Shown here piece by piece: positions 52,689 through 64,000 of a DNA stretch of 64,000 nucleotides. The translations under genes and the position numbers were made by a program. Source of the stretch: Priapulus caudatus (Eukaryota; Priapulida; Priapulimorpha; Priapulimorphida; Priapulidae). Position 1 is the stretch's first letter; each line of letters starts with the position of its first letter. The DNA is taken from positions 9,131-73,130 of the forward strand of contig NW_014578153.1 of the NCBI RefSeq assembly GCF_000485595.1, written 5' to 3'. The notes beneath the pieces were generated by a model, which saw only the letters and a list, made by a program, of their open reading frames with translations, did no database searches and had not been told where the DNA came from.

Positions 52689-54370
52689 TTTCTCCCCCCT
52701 TTTCATAACACGATGCCCCATCATGATTTCGGACTCCTGGCCGATCTAAACTATATTTTCAACTTTACTGAATCATTTACTATATTTTTACTCTACAAAA
52801 CAAGTAACGATAAAGTTCGATCATCATACTAGTCAGAAATTTAAAACATTTGGCAGTGAACATTTTGATATCGCTGCAATTACTCTCCCTCTTGCGTCTT
52901 TTTAGGTTGTAACGTACGTGGCATATGCATATACCGACACGCATTGTTCTGTTCACCGCAGCAGTATTTATGTCGTTGTACAGTACGTTTAGTATTTTAC
53001 CCGTTTGAATAATCAGTTTAGTAGTGAGGGCGCCACACGTTTGATTCCCGCGTTTATATAGTGTAATCTTTGTATGTAAAGCCTTTTGCTTCGCGCGTTC
53101 ACTACTGTTGGTGTCACCGCTACTGTGTGTCCCGTCGAGCGTCGGCATGCCAAAATGTAAGTCTATTTAGTCCTAACGTTCTACTGCAGTGTTATTATAA
53201 CTTCAGAAAGCATGTGTCATATTCATAGTGTTAACGTAGATGTAGAATAGGTGTACGTTCAATTTGATAGCTAAATTACATTCAATTGTAGTTTATATTA
53301 TATTCGCGCGGGTTTCTAAGAGAACAATGTTTACATAGGGTACAGCTGTACTACTGTAGCATGTAGTAAGAACGTATTCTCTGTATTTTCATTTTTAGTT
53401 TTCACTGAATAAACTACTGAATACGAGACCTTCTGCCTTTCGTCTCTATCTGATGACAGTAAACGCATTACCGAAACCACGTTTAAATACATCTAGCCAT
53501 GTGTTTCATTATATATCATATTCATAATCCTCATTTAAACCTCTTAATCCCATTATTACACACAGCACCGATGTGGACCTGTCACTTCCACACATCATAC
53601 AGCCAAAAAAAAATACGCAAAACTGATTTCATATTTTCGATTAAATGTTTTAGGCCTATCAAACTCTAATTGAAGAATGTGTTTAGCAGTCTGACAATAT
53701 AGCGTAAACGTACCGTTACCACAAATTCAAGAAAACGATCACACATTCCCACGCAAAGTTTCACACAAGATTTTCCCACACAAAGACAAATGGTCACAAG
53801 CATCTACTATGAAAAAATACCGCGTACATAAAACAAAGAAAAACAGATAAATATTCACATTCTTGATTATGTCACACTTTCACGTCCAGTTTCGACGGTA
53901 TGAGATTGAAGCTTTCCACCAATTAAATTCTAGAATTTCCTGGATTTTTTTTTGCCATTACAGTTCGCAATTTATCTTTCACGTTTTCTGTCTCTACTCT
54001 GTCAGCCTTGCCTTCTCTGTTCTGCTATCCTCTCTCTCTCTCTCTTGCCCTCGCAGAATCACGGATACAACACGGGCCCTTCCTAGCTTCCTTCACGCTT
54101 ACTTACAGTAGTTCTTATACCGCATATCCACCGTTCTCTCTCCCGCGTCTTGCTCTTTCCGTCCGTCTCTCTCTCTCGCTCTCCGTCATTCTTTGTCTCT
54201 CTCGATCGCTATCCATCGTTCTTCGTTTCTCCTACTCTTGCTGATGTTCTCGTCTCTCTCTTTCTCTGGTTCGTTGTTGAATCACTGGCCTGTAGATCGA
54301 CATAGTGGAGTACCTTACGTTGCGTCCGCAAAGGAATACCCAGGTTTTGGACTTGTCACTGGCTCCAAGA

Positions 54371-54555
54371 TGTAACGTTGAAGTAGGTTTGATGTATAAA
54401 TGATGAAGTAATACAAATTTGGGAAGTAAACTGAATAACTTTAATGTCTGCTCACGTATAGTCACATCTCCTTGCACACAGAGACAAAGAAAACGTGCAC
54501 AAGCGCGTAAGCGTGTGTGCTTACTCGCGCGACCGCAACCAGACTCCCCTCACAT
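54371..54555 (-). repeat. Truncated 5' LTR of the non-coding LTR element
   Basis: TGTAACGTTGAAGTAGG, then GTAAACTGAATAACTTTAAT and CACGTATAGTCACATCTCCT as in the first copy. Similarity stops near 54555. The minus-strand bases after it (TCTTGGAGCCAGTG) are a possible primer-binding site. Confidence 0.6.
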
Positions 54556-54872
54556 TTTAGCCCTAACCCTGCATTCTGGTACAGCACATTCACACTGATG
54601 TGTCAAACTGCTAGATCTATACAAAAGATGCAAAAGATCAATAGTCTCTGACTACGTGAATAAACAGCTGTTACACTAGCATAATGTCATTATGTGCATG
54701 GGAATAACGTCACATACACAACTACGTTCATTGGCAGAAACTAGATATTCCTGCGGACTGTGAGTGTTTCGTGATGTACACTTAGTCAGGAAAACAGAAC
54801 AGGAGTGTGTACGTGTATTCAGACATATAGGTTTATTAAGTTGCAAATTATAATCTCAGCAGAAATGACGAC

Positions 54873-54982
54873 TGTAGTATTCTGCTATCAGACGATGACT
54901 GCTCTAATTGTTATGTGCAAACAGTTGCATTGTGGGATCGAGGCTCTGAGAATAAATGGCTGACCAGCGAGCAGTTATTACA
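54873..54982 (+). repeat. Gypsy3 5' LTR and primer-binding site
   Basis: TGTAGTATTCTGC...AGTTATTACA. It is followed by CTGGCGACGAGGATAAA, a common primer-binding start in Gypsy elements of the Mag type. Confidence 0.82.
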
Positions 54983-55012
54983 CTGGCGACGAGGATAAAA
55001 GATTAAATTCGA

Positions 55013-55847
55013 GTGACAACTCAAGCTACAGCTGACGAGATGTCTTTCCTGCAACAGCTGGATGTAGGATTATTTCCTGAGTTTGATCTGACGGGGGATC
55101 CTTCCAGTGTTGGTCCCAGATGGGCAAAATATTTGAAAGCCTTCAGGCGGTACGCTAATGCAAGAGGTGTCACTGATGTGGGGGTCAAAGGTTACAAGAT
55201 TTATATGACACCCTACACCCAGAAGACTCCGAGGAGGAAGAAGGGGATGGATATACAAATGCCAGCCAATCTGCCAGAGATGGTGGAGGAGAAGGAGCAG
55301 CGCAGGTAGTGGTGAAAGACAGGTTTAAAGAGACTGTTGAAATATTGTCAAAGCATCTTGTGGTGCAAGTTAACGTGCCATGTAACGTTCGAGAGACATA
55401 TTTAAGAGGCTACTACCGGAGGCAAATGAGCCTATAAGCCGCTACATCACACGGTTGAGAGAGAGAGGTCTGCCAACTGCGAATTCATAGATGAGGATGA
55501 CCAAATCAGAGAACATATTATCCATACGTATGGGTCCAGGAGTCTGCGTAGGAAACTCCTACAAACCGGAAAAGAGCTGACATTGCAAGAGATTGCTTGT
55601 GCCTATGAAGCTGCATGTAAAGACTCAGTTGGAAGAAATGCGTCCAAATGACACTGTCCATAGAGTAATGGGTAAACCGCAAAGGGATAAACCGATTAAA
55701 GGTGACAAGGACCGAGTGTATCGGAAGACACCACGACCATCCCAAGGTGTGTGTTATAGATGTGGACAAAGCGGACACTACGGCAAAGATGTAACTTGTG
55801 CCAGAAAATATACCACTTTTCGAAAGTTTGCAAATCCAAGCATGTGA
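55013..55847 (+). pseudogene. Gypsy3 gag
   Basis: The first frame (55013-55309) begins MSFLQQLDVGLFPEFDL at its second Met, with RWAKYLKAFRRYANARG; it then loses the frame. Pieces with RLLPEANEPISRYITRLRER and an REHI-type motif follow at 55390-55530 in other frames. The zinc knuckle CYRCGQSGHYGKD is at about 55747-55790. Several frameshifts; inactive. Confidence 0.7.
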
Positions 55848-56235
55848 ATGCGGTGCATACAGATGTGAGTGAGCAGAGTGAGAACAGCGGCGACCGAACA
55901 AGGGCTAAGTACGCATTTAAAATAGGTGACGCAAACACGGGGCGAGTGAAAGTACATGTGGGTGGCGTGCCACTGCACATGTTGGTAGACTCGGGAGCCA
56001 GTGTCAACGTCATAGACAAAGAAACGTGGACCGATTTGAAAAGTCACGGCGTCATTTGTGTCTCCAGTACTGCCACACCCGCCAAATCACTTTTTGCATA
56101 CGGGTGCAAGGAGCCACTGAAAACGATCGGAACATTTACATCCGAAGTTTCAATAGGAGAACAAAAGTGCGAAGCAGTCTTTGTTGTGATCGACGCCAAG
56201 GGTATTCCCTTATTAGGTCTGAAAACGGTGCCTAC
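55760..56235 (+). pseudogene. Gypsy3 second Cys motif and protease
   Basis: Continues gag-pol in a new frame: a CNLCQKIYHFSKVCK zinc-like motif and then an aspartic protease with VDSGASVNVID (intact Asp-Ser-Gly) and LLGLKT near its end. At about 56235 the sequence switches to the minus-strand gag of Gypsy4, so the protease ends there and everything downstream in pol is absent. Confidence 0.75.
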
Positions 56236-56239
56236 CTCG

Positions 56240-56955
56240 ATCGGCTCTCCTCGCTTCATGACCCCAACCATGTCAGATCCGTCCATTGCTCTATTGCGTA
56301 GTCGCATTGCCAGCCCCGCTCCTATGAATGCTTCATCAGCAGCCAATTTAATAGCGTGGGACAGGGTTTGCGGCTTGACAGCAAGGAGCATCTTTTGCGT
56401 GGGGACGGAGAGGAGGCCGTCTAGGAACGCATCAGCGAGTCTCTTTTGTACATCGTCGGTTCGAATCTTGTCCAACGCCATCGCCCGTGTTGTGAGAGAT
56501 TGTAACCAATCTCCATACTGTCTAATGTGCTCCTCCCTTTGCTAACGAAAATACTTAAGCTCATAAAGTGCTTGCTCCTCCTGTAATGAATTGGCGAATC
56601 GCTTAACCAGCTTAGCACTAAGGTCTTTCCAAGCAATCGTAGGTGCTTCTAGCAACGTACGTCGAGAAAACTCTGCGGCATGCCCTCCTACCGTGGACAA
56701 AGCGAACTGCTTTAACGCAGCAACTGGTAAACTTAATTCCACTTGCGCCCATTCTAAAGCGGCGCGCCAGTCAGCAAATGTCGGTCCCACTATGGCGCGA
56801 TCTCCCATAAAACGTGGTATGGATTGTCTAACTTCTGAGACCCGTAAAGCACGATTGAAAGTACTGGCAGCAGTCTCTATAGACGGCTGAAGGGAAGTTG
56901 TAAACAACTGTGTGAGTTCGTCTAAAGTAAAAGGATGGGTGGGTGGGAGAGCCAT
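56240..56955 (-). pseudogene. Gypsy4 gag, minus strand
   Basis: ATG at 56955 starts MALPPTHPFTLDELTQLF. Capsid-type sequence follows (WRAALEWAQVELSLPVAALK, EAPTIAWKDLSAKLVKRFAN). A TAG at 56542-56544 replaces a Gln codon; the same frame then continues through DKIRTDDVQKRLADAFLDGL to about 56240, where it is cut by the junction with Gypsy3. Pol is missing. Confidence 0.75.
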
Positions 56956-57185
56956 GCCGTGAGCTTCGTAGTAGCAATAAAACTTAACGTCCGTTCATTA
57001 CTATACGACTAGCATTACCCATGTACCCCGGGGCGAATGAAGCGATATTAGCATTATCTCTAGCCACCGATAACTTACGCTGCTCACTTACCTTGGCAAT
57101 TTTGCCTGTAGATCCGTGTCGAATAGCAGTAGCACTAACACGCGTGCAACACAAAACCACAAGTTCCTTAGGTTACGGCGCCAAA

Positions 57186-57591
57186 TGTAACCTCGTACTT
57201 AGGTTACTTAGGTGAGGTAGGCAGCGGGTAAGGGAACATGGTAGAAGGTGCGCAAAGACATAAAACAAACACGAACTAGCGAAATAACGTACCACAAGCG
57301 ACTGTATTGTTAGCCATAATAATAACGAGTACAACACGTAGCGTACAAATGTAGCGTGGCAAGGCAGAACACAGGGAGAGAGAGATTCGAGTGCCGCTCG
57401 CCTTATATAGCTAGGCGATTCCTGTGCCCGCCATCCGGGCATTATCCTGTCACCTCTTGGGTTTCTCCAGGTTCCCATTCTGCCGACTCCTTCTTGCGAG
57501 GGCCGCATCTTATGATGTCGCGTGTCACGTACCACTCTCTCCGCTCTCTAAGTGACCATTCTATCTAGTCAGTCGTTTGACACCTGTAACA
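57186..57591 (-). repeat. Gypsy4 5' LTR with primer-binding site
   Basis: In element orientation it starts TGTTACAGGTGTCAAACG and ends CGAGGTTACA, followed by TTTGGCGCCGTAACC, a typical TGGCGCC primer-binding start. The other LTR was lost with the deletion. Confidence 0.75.
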
Positions 57592-58048
57592 CCTGTGGCC
57601 CCGCTACCAGCTGTCGCCCGCCTCGCTCACTCGGCAACATGCCTAAGTAATGAGCTTGAGCGCAGCAGCGCTACAATAGTATGTATTTCATGCATGCAAG
57701 TAACTATTGTATTTCATTGCACAAATTGTACGTGTGTATTGACATGTTACGCTACGTGCTACCTATAGTAACAGAATGACTAACAAGAAGCTATCTTGTG
57801 TTTACGTTTAATTACTTTGTGTTAATATTTATAAGGTCAGAGTTGCTAAGACTGATCAGAGTAAATTGCGAAGAGACTTGTGCTTAAAGTGTACCACGGG
57901 CTGTTGTAACAGTTATTATGGACACCTGCCGTGTGACTGTAAAATCACAGAGTGTCTTATACCGGAACGGTAATTGTGTTTGATTATGCCTCTAAGATCT
58001 ATATACAGCACATATAGTATTTCTCATCCGAGAAAAGGAGAGATGTAG
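57592..58048 (+). other. Probable 3' end of Gypsy3 before its LTR
   Basis: No clear coding sequence. It ends in GAGAAAAGGAGAGA, a polypurine tract, followed by TGTAG, the first bases of the 3' LTR. Confidence 0.5.
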
Positions 58049-58449
58049 CAGTCTGCGAAATTAACCACTGGCCCGGTATCCGAGGCTAGTAAATTTTCCT
58101 TGGGACCAATGAAACTGGTCAATGAACAAGCCCGTTGGGCCAGTGGAAAAAAATGGAGTAAATGGTCTATTAATGATATTTCAGCTTCTTTATGTGATGA
58201 TCAGTCTGAGAATTTACCGAAATTTCCGATATTTTGTATGAAAATTTACTGATATTTACCGATAGGGCATCATATTCACGATCTTAAGTAGGGGAAGTAA
58301 CTAGTCAACACCATGCATGTTTGTCGCCGCTAGAGGTCGGAACAACTTCCGTTTTCTGGTTCTGGTTTTCAACGTGTCCTTGAACGTGTTGGCTAAGTTA
58401 TTGTTCGAAGTCGAAATGAGCTTTCTGATTATGAATGAGCGTGATGATG

Positions 58450-58990
58450 AGGCCAAACAAAAAAATACCTTTGGTTCGGGTCACATGGATTGTGAAAATT
58501 AGGGTAGGTAAGTAGGTATAACTTTTTTTTTTCCTTTTTTTTCTGCAAAAACATGGGTAGGCAGGAATTTTTTTTCCCACAAGTTAAATATAGGGTACCG
58601 TATTGGCGTATACAGCTTGAAATGCATTTTTCGATTGTTGCAAAATGTGAACACCTGGATAGTAGTGTTAGGAATCGCTCCAAAAACGGAGCTCGATTAA
58701 TCGTCTCTTTGAACGAGCGAGTAACCGAAGTGTAAACGGCTTTGCGGCCGCGTATAGCACGATAGCATGCGTATACTATATAGCACGGAATTGATCGCGT
58801 ACATCAAAGCCGGCCGCCGTGCCAATACGACCTTCAGGCTCTGTTTATGAAGTAGCCGGCCCAGGCCGTATGATCGGCAGACGGTATCTTTGAATTTTAT
58901 TTTTTCTTGAAACCCTCTAAAAGTGACCGCAGTCGCACATTTTTCACTCTGAAATGTGAAGGGGTGACACGAACGAAAGATAATTTTTCG
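58450..58990 (-). repeat. Continuous copy of repeat R1
   Basis: Reverse complement of 3050-3376 plus 15130-15285 plus 15898-16075 in that order, without the breaks present there. It is the reference that shows those pieces belong together. Non-coding. Confidence 0.75.
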
Positions 58991-59809
58991 GTCGGCCTGA
59001 TGAATACGATGGCCGTGACAATGAAATGGGGGAGAGGAGTGGATAATTTTTTGTTCAATTTCATGAAAGAATAAATCTCTAAGAATACACCAAAGAGTTC
59101 TGTGTCTCTTTTCATAATACTAGCTGAAACCTGCGCTAGGCGCAGGCTTAGTGACTGTGATGCATGTGTTACCAGTACAGTAGTGTTATGTGTAAGGTGT
59201 TACCGGGTATATGGAGAGTTTAGTTGTTGCACATGTTTTTTTTTTATGGTTGAGATATGTCAATAGAAATACATGTACATGCAATCATGCTAGCTTACAC
59301 GTAACACATTAACCATTTGTTTGGCAAGTACACAGTGAAATAAACACACCCACACAGAAATGTTTTATTGTATGCTATGTACTGGTTGATGATACGGAAT
59401 CCAAAGTTAGAATATAGATAGATCTGAATCAGTGAATGGGCTGGTAGGTCGGGCGACTGATTAACCTCTTGGCTGCGTAGCACATAAATTAATATTACGT
59501 GCTTCGCATGTTTCCACTGTGTGCGGACCATGTCATATTGCGTGGTTGTGATGGCTTATTTCTACGCATGTTTGCACTCTGTGCGGACGACGTAATATTA
59601 CGTGCTTGTGATCGGACTGCTTGTGACAGCTCGCTGTTCACGACACCCGCACAGCATAGCAGACTTCCAAAAAAAAAATCTGCTCTGATGAAATTCAACT
59701 TGTACATCTCATATGGGAAACTATGGCGAAATAGCTACTGAATATTTAACTTCATTATTACATGGTTCGATCTACTTACGTTATTGGGCTTACAAAAATC
59801 TCGGCCCAA

Positions 59810-59998
59810 GGATAGAGAACATGGGTCCCAATAAAACCAATGTCCCTAACCCTAACCCTAACCCTAATCCTAACCCTAACCCTTACCATAAGCCTAACCA
59901 TAAGGCATAACCATAACCCTAACCTATTATATTGATATAATATTATATTTATATTGATGTAAATGACATTGGCTTTATTGGTACCCATGTTCTCTATT
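59810..59998. mobile_element. Telomere-cored MITE, family T2 (second copy)
   Basis: GATAGAGAACATGGGTCCCA ends and a CCCTAA core (59849-59925), about 190 bp, closely related to 42990-43170. Both are preceded by CGGCCCA. Confidence 0.85.
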
Positions 59999-60360
59999 TT
60001 TGACCCAAAATCCCAGACACACAGACACAGAACAAAACGAAATACAAACAGAACGAAAACAAAACAGCGCCCCCTATTTTTAGGCAAATATTTACCTTTT
60101 TTAAGACCGAACAAACGATTTTCAACCGAGTATAGTTTAGAACCCGTCCAGTGTATTCATCGATCTCTTCTGTGAATTTGGCGCTATTTGGATCCAAACT
60201 GACGGAGCCTTTCATTAACATACATACATACAACATTCGCCAAATTATAGTAAGATGATGATCATTGATTCGGACCTGTAAAACCTAGTGTGGGCCAGTG
60301 AATTATACATTTCACAGGCCCGCAGGGCCAATGAGGGTTGAAGTTTTTCATGCAGACTGA

Positions 60361-60470
60361 TGTAGTATTCTGCTATTAGACGATGACTGCTCTAATTGTC
60401 ATTTTCAAACAGTTGCATTGTGGGATCCAGGCTCTGAGAATAAATGGCTGACCAGCGAGCAGTTATTACA
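60361..60470 (+). repeat. Gypsy3 3' LTR
   Basis: Matches the 5' LTR with about five differences. Its first bases also occur at 58044-58048, because a hAT-like element inserted after TGTAG. Confidence 0.8.
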
Positions 60471-60739
60471 GCGACTCTTCATATCTTAGCAGTGTTTTGA
60501 CTAATCACGCCATCTGTCGGTAAGCATATTTAAACCAAATAAACAGTACCGTGGCCTAGTCGGCTATTCACGTAACACATATTGTGCTTTAAAACTTGTG
60601 GCAAGAATGAAAAAAATTCCTAAAATGAAACATAAGATTAAAATTCTGTGCAAATAAAGAACCATAACTCATAAAAGATGCCAATTAATAACAACGCCTA
60701 CGTGCTTTTTTACAGCAATGTAACATAAAACAGAAACAA

Positions 60740-61849
60740 AACATTAAAACAGGCGATTTTTTATGGATCTTTGTTCATTCCTAACACCAGGACTTTTCCT
60801 GTATGCATATGACCTCTGCATTGATTCACAGAAACAATCATTTAAAGAAGTCGAACAGTCCCTCACCGATGATCTCATAGGTCTAACCACTTACTACACT
60901 GCAAACCATTTTTGTGCAAATCCCTGGAAAACACAAATGAGTGCCTTCCATCTAAAGAACAGGGAATCAAATCGTTAACTGCAGAAAGTCAAATGGTATG
61001 AGAAATGGCTGACACATACTTATAGCCTAGTCTACCTAGGTGTTACTTTAGACTGCTCTCTATAACTTACAAGGATCACATCATCAGTCAAGACAAAGGC
61101 CAAGGTGGGTGCAAGAAACAGTATTCTGAAAAAGCTGGCCAATATTAAATTGGGAACAGATGCCAGGACAATCAGAACCACTCCTGTCACCCTGTGCTAC
61201 TTTGCGGCTGAGTATGCATGCACTGTCTGGAGTACGTTAATTGCCCCATGCTTCAAAAATTGACCCAGTTTTGAACACTGCCTGCAGAGCCATTTCTGGA
61301 TATTTGAGACCAACCAGAGTATATGACCTCTACTTGTTCTGGGGCATTGCTGCTCTACACGTTAGACAAATGGCTTCATAGCAAGTAGAGAAATTTTTCT
61401 CAAGAAAATAACCCTCGCCATACCCTCTTCCAGCATGAAACAGTACAGAAGAGACTAAAGTCCAAGCACACTTTCATCCACGCGGTTCAACCCCTGGATG
61501 GCAACCCCAAAAAATACAGGACTGCCCTATGGTCAAAGCATCTTCAGGCAAGCCAACAAGCTTTCACTCATCCCTCAGGAATCCCTCCCACCCGGAGCCA
61601 TTGAGGCATGGCCTACCTAGCTGGCTATACCTAAATCGTCCCAAGACAGGGGTTGGTCCATTGAGGGCACTAGTGCAAAAATGGTGCTACATTGAAGATG
61701 GCCCAATCAAACGTGACTGCGGGGAGGACCAATCTATGGGACATCTCCTGGAATGCCCCCTATTACCAGAGCCATGTAGGCCTGGGGACCTTGAGGCTTT
61801 CAACCACCGTGCCAGGTCCTGTGTGCTGCAGTGGCTAGGTCAAGTGTAG
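60740..61849 (+). pseudogene. Non-LTR retrotransposon RT, 3' fragment
   Basis: 60763-60978 encodes part of a Jockey/CR1-like reverse transcriptase: FLTPGLFLYAYDLCIDSQKQ. The catalytic box reads Tyr-Ala-Tyr-Asp, so the first of the two Asp residues is lost. Degenerate sequence continues (DHIISTKTKAKVGARNS-like, VHAVQPLDGNPKKYRTALW) to 61529-61849, which ends in a CGEDQSMGHLLEC motif typical of the C-terminus of these elements. Many stops and shifts. The 5' part, with the endonuclease, is missing. Confidence 0.7.
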
Positions 61850-61859
61850 TGTAGTGACC

Positions 61860-63062
61860 CGAGAAGAAGCCCACGAGGGACATCACGGCATAGTGAAAAC
61901 AAAGCAACTCATGAGAGTGGTTTTGTGGCAGGAATGCTATAGTTGAAGAAAGGTGTAGAAGCTGCATAGCTTGCTAAGCAGCCACACCATCAAAGATACA
62001 TGCTCCACTTCACATGTCTGAACTTCCCACAAGCACCTGGCACTCTTGTGTGCATACTTTTGTGAACCATTTACATACGAAAGTTACTTACTATTTGTGA
62101 TGGATGAATATTTCCGGTTTCCAGTGGTTGACATTGTAAAATTTATATCCGAACAGAGCACAATAAACAAACTTGTTGCTATCGTTGCAATGTTTGGCAT
62201 ACCACACATTCTCAAAACAGACAACGGTCCACCTGTTACAATTCAAGTATTTGAACATAATTGCTCTGATGGGGATTCATCATTGTCAGATTATGCCATA
62301 CTGGCTGTGAGCCAACGGCGAGGCTGGACATTGTATGAAGACACTCAACAAGTCTATTAGCGCTTCCGTTGAAAACGGTCGTGACTGGTAAAATTAAAGA
62401 CCTGAACAGATTTCTTATAAATCATCAAGCTACGCCACACACTACAACTAGCATTCCTCCAGCTGAGTGTATCGATCTTTGCCAAGAACATTTGAATAAA
62501 ACTGCTAGAGGTCCCACATTATCAAGATTATGATCAGATGAGAAACAGAGACATAACCGCGAAAGCAAAAAATGTAATCCAACATGGAACCGCTACTTAC
62601 CAAGCAACAAACATTGAAGGAGGGAGATTATAAAGTGCTACTCTGACACCCTCGACAAAACAAAATGTCGACACCATTTGATCACCAGCCTTTTGAAGTT
62701 GCCGCAAATTAGGGATCAATGGTCACAGCTAAGAATGATGGTCAAGAAGTAAGTCGGCAGTCGACTTTCTTACAGCTGCTTAAACTTATTGTAATGAGAA
62801 GCCAGTAGGTGCTATGTTGAAACCGACTGATCCCAAACCGACACCAACAGTAGACCACGTGACACCAACTGTTGTCCAATATACGATGACAATGCAAGCA
62901 GCAACGAGCACCGTACGTAGACAGATTCCCGAAATGTCATCATCGTCAACCATTGTACCAAAAATTATTTTACCCGATTTCTCCTCAGCCGACGTAACAA
63001 CCTCTTGTGTGCAGAGAGGGAGGCCCAGTGTGCTAGCAATATGGTTACCACACGTGACATAA
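61860..63062 (+). pseudogene. Gypsy integrase and pol tail, decayed (Gypsy5)
   Basis: Read in several frames: HHGIVKTKQLMR (integrase zinc-finger region), YESYLLFVMDEYFRFPVVDI (first Asp region), FGIPHILKTDNGPP (second Asp), ANGEA (the Glu motif, about 62315), then HTTTSIPPAE and the tail at 62640-63062 with KPVGAMLKPTDPKPTPTVDH. Numerous stops. No RT was found and no LTRs are recognisable. It directly follows the non-LTR fragment. Confidence 0.65.
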
Positions 63063-63504
63063 ATAAATACTAATGGTAATGTTAGGCACAGTGGTAAAGC
63101 AATCAAACATCCTTCATATCTGAAACACTGCAATCAATATGTGAAGAATATTTCAGAGGGTTGATCTATAATAGATACGACTTGATGTGTTTACATTTAC
63201 AGTAGTTGTGTAGACATACCAAACACGCAAGATACATATTTGCCAAGACATTCTGTGACAGTTAACTTTATTCAGACAGAATGTAAGGACCGTTTTTTTG
63301 GTTATTTTCACTCAGTACTATACTGTAACTGCGAAGTGTATTTAGATTGAATATAATTATTGTTTTATTTTTAGGACCAGTCCATTATAAGAAGAAGTTG
63401 ATTAGCTGTAGAGGATTTTAATTTGGGTTTCTACATGTATTCAGAATCATTCATTTAATACTAGTCGACTAGTCAAGAGTGTACATATGCACGAGATAAT
63501 GGTA
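63063..63504. other. No gene recognised
   Basis: AT-rich non-coding sequence. Confidence 0.4.
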
Positions 63505-63508
63505 ACAT

Positions 63509-63874
63509 CCCAGTTGGCCTACTCCTATTTCGCCTACACCCATTTCACCTAAGTCCCATTTCGTCTACTCTCAGAATCGGCAATATTCCGATTTCGCCTA
63601 CTCGATTATGCTACTGCATTTTCTATTCTTGTCAAGTTGTGTTCACATTATTTGGACCTATGTTTTCTTCTGATTCCTGTAGTCTATGTATACCAATCAA
63701 AACCATATTTTATTATTTATAAATGATTAATTATTTAGTGAACAAACCGATCGTAGACGAAATGGGAATGGGGTAGATTTTGAGCGTAGACGAATTGGGA
63801 GTAGACGAAATGGGAATTTTGCTGTAGGCGAAATGGAAATTTTGCCGAAATGGGAGTAGGCCAACCGGGAATAA
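63509..63874. mobile_element. Foldback element built of ATTTCGTCTAC-type subrepeats
   Basis: The left arm (63509-63610) has CCCAGTTGGCCTACTCC followed by several CATTTCG(C/T)CTAC units; the right arm (63750-63874) has the complementary GTAGACGAAATGGGA units and ends GGAGTAGGCCAACCGGGA. The loop of about 140 bp is AT-rich. Non-autonomous; the superfamily is not clear. Confidence 0.75.
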
Positions 63875-64000
63875 AGCGAGATAATATGTAGTGTCCAATA
63901 CCTCAGCACTTTATAATGGTATATATCATATATATGTAGTTCTAAGACACAGATACGGAAATGAGCTGCTTGTCGGTACAGTATAGGTAAGAACAATGGA

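Larger units (their letters stand above)
52226..54555 (-). mobile_element. LTR element without recognisable coding region
   Basis: LTR-like repeats at 52226-52688 and 54371-54555. A minus-strand polypurine tract (52689-52704, GAAAAGGGGGGAGAAA) lies against the first, so the element runs on the minus strand with its 3' LTR at lower coordinates. The interior (52705-54370) has only short ORFs and a CT-rich tract at 54030-54260. It resembles large non-autonomous LTR derivatives. Confidence 0.65.
58049..60359. mobile_element. 2.3-kb hAT-like element with ATGTAG target duplication
   Basis: The ends are CAGTCTGC and GCAGACTG, with ATGTAG on both sides (58043-58048 and 60360-60365). Subterminal GGGCCAGTG words occur at both ends. 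It carries an R1 copy (58450-58990) and a telomere-cored MITE (59810-59998), and has no transposase. Confidence 0.8.
54873..60470 (+). mobile_element. Gypsy retrotransposon Gypsy3, nested and internally deleted
   Basis: Two 110-bp LTRs (54873-54982 and 60361-60470), primer-binding-like TGGCGACGAGG directly after the first, gag, protease, and a polypurine tract at about 58030-58043. RT, RNase H and integrase are missing. CGAC lies before the 5' LTR (54869-54872) and after the 3' LTR (60472-60475), a probable 4-bp duplication. Confidence 0.78.

Noticed and set aside
53863-54375. Ser/Leu-rich ORFs near 54 kb
   Set aside because: They follow a CT-rich tract in an LTR element interior and have no domain.

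Overview
The window is animal genomic DNA. Supporting signs are short exons with splice sites (an hnRNP A/B-type RRM exon and a probable first exon of ZC3H15), Gypsy, BEL/Pao and non-LTR retrotransposons, hAT-like and pogo-like DNA transposons, many short inverted-repeat (MITE) elements, and interstitial TTAGGG-type repeats. The mix suggests a marine invertebrate, but the species cannot be fixed from sequence alone. Most of the window is a nest of transposable elements. Host genes are few, short and mostly incomplete.

Layout. 1-2.2 kb: 3' end of a Gypsy element and a second copy of its LTR. 2.2-5.5 kb: two foldback elements and a clean ACGC-type array. 5.5-10.1 kb: a decayed BEL/Pao element (BEL1) carrying a hAT-like insertion. 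10.1-12.1 kb: interspersed repeats. 12.4-12.8 kb: two hnRNP-like RRM fragments in reversed order. 12.9-14.2 kb: a noisy copy of the ACGC array. 16.4-21.2 kb: a nearly intact minus-strand Gypsy element (Gypsy2) with LTRs, polypurine tract and an open pol. 22.1-23.9 kb: two short hAT-like elements with target duplications. 24.7-40.6 kb: a second BEL/Pao element (BEL2), whose two LTRs share the target duplication GGTGG although they now lie almost 16 kb apart. 30.1-41.9 kb: a 7.1-kb inversion that broke BEL2 and another repeat reciprocally, followed by an uninverted second copy of BEL2's 3' end, with two 10-N gaps. 42.3 kb: ZC3H15-like exon. 45.1-48.0 kb: pogo/CENP-B-type transposase with C2H2 exon and a tandem C2H2 paralogue. 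48.4 kb: intact intronless HIRAN-like gene. 50.1-51.8 kb: terminal-inverted-repeat element filled by a noisy GTGC array. 52.2-54.6 kb: LTR element without recognisable coding sequence. 54.9-60.5 kb: Gypsy3 with Gypsy4 and a 2.3-kb hAT-like element nested in it. 60.8-63.1 kb: non-LTR and Gypsy remnants. 63.5-63.9 kb: foldback element made of short subrepeats.

Three structures stand out. First, at least five unrelated inverted-repeat families (seven loci) carry a telomere-like TTAGGG/CCCTAA core, and others carry ACGC or trinucleotide arrays, so simple repeats sit between inverted repeats again and again. Second, removing 3377-15129 restores an interspersed repeat exactly and leaves TA duplications, so an 11.75-kb composite (short TIR element, ACGC arrays, BEL1, hnRNP fragments) appears to occupy one insertion site. 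Third, reversing 30135-37223 restores both BEL2 and a second repeat, which marks a real inversion or an allelic mis-assembly.

Caveats: Ns occur at 1990 and 12884 and at two 10-N gaps. The two noisy arrays look like unpolished long-read sequence. Family names rest on motifs read by eye; no database search was done.
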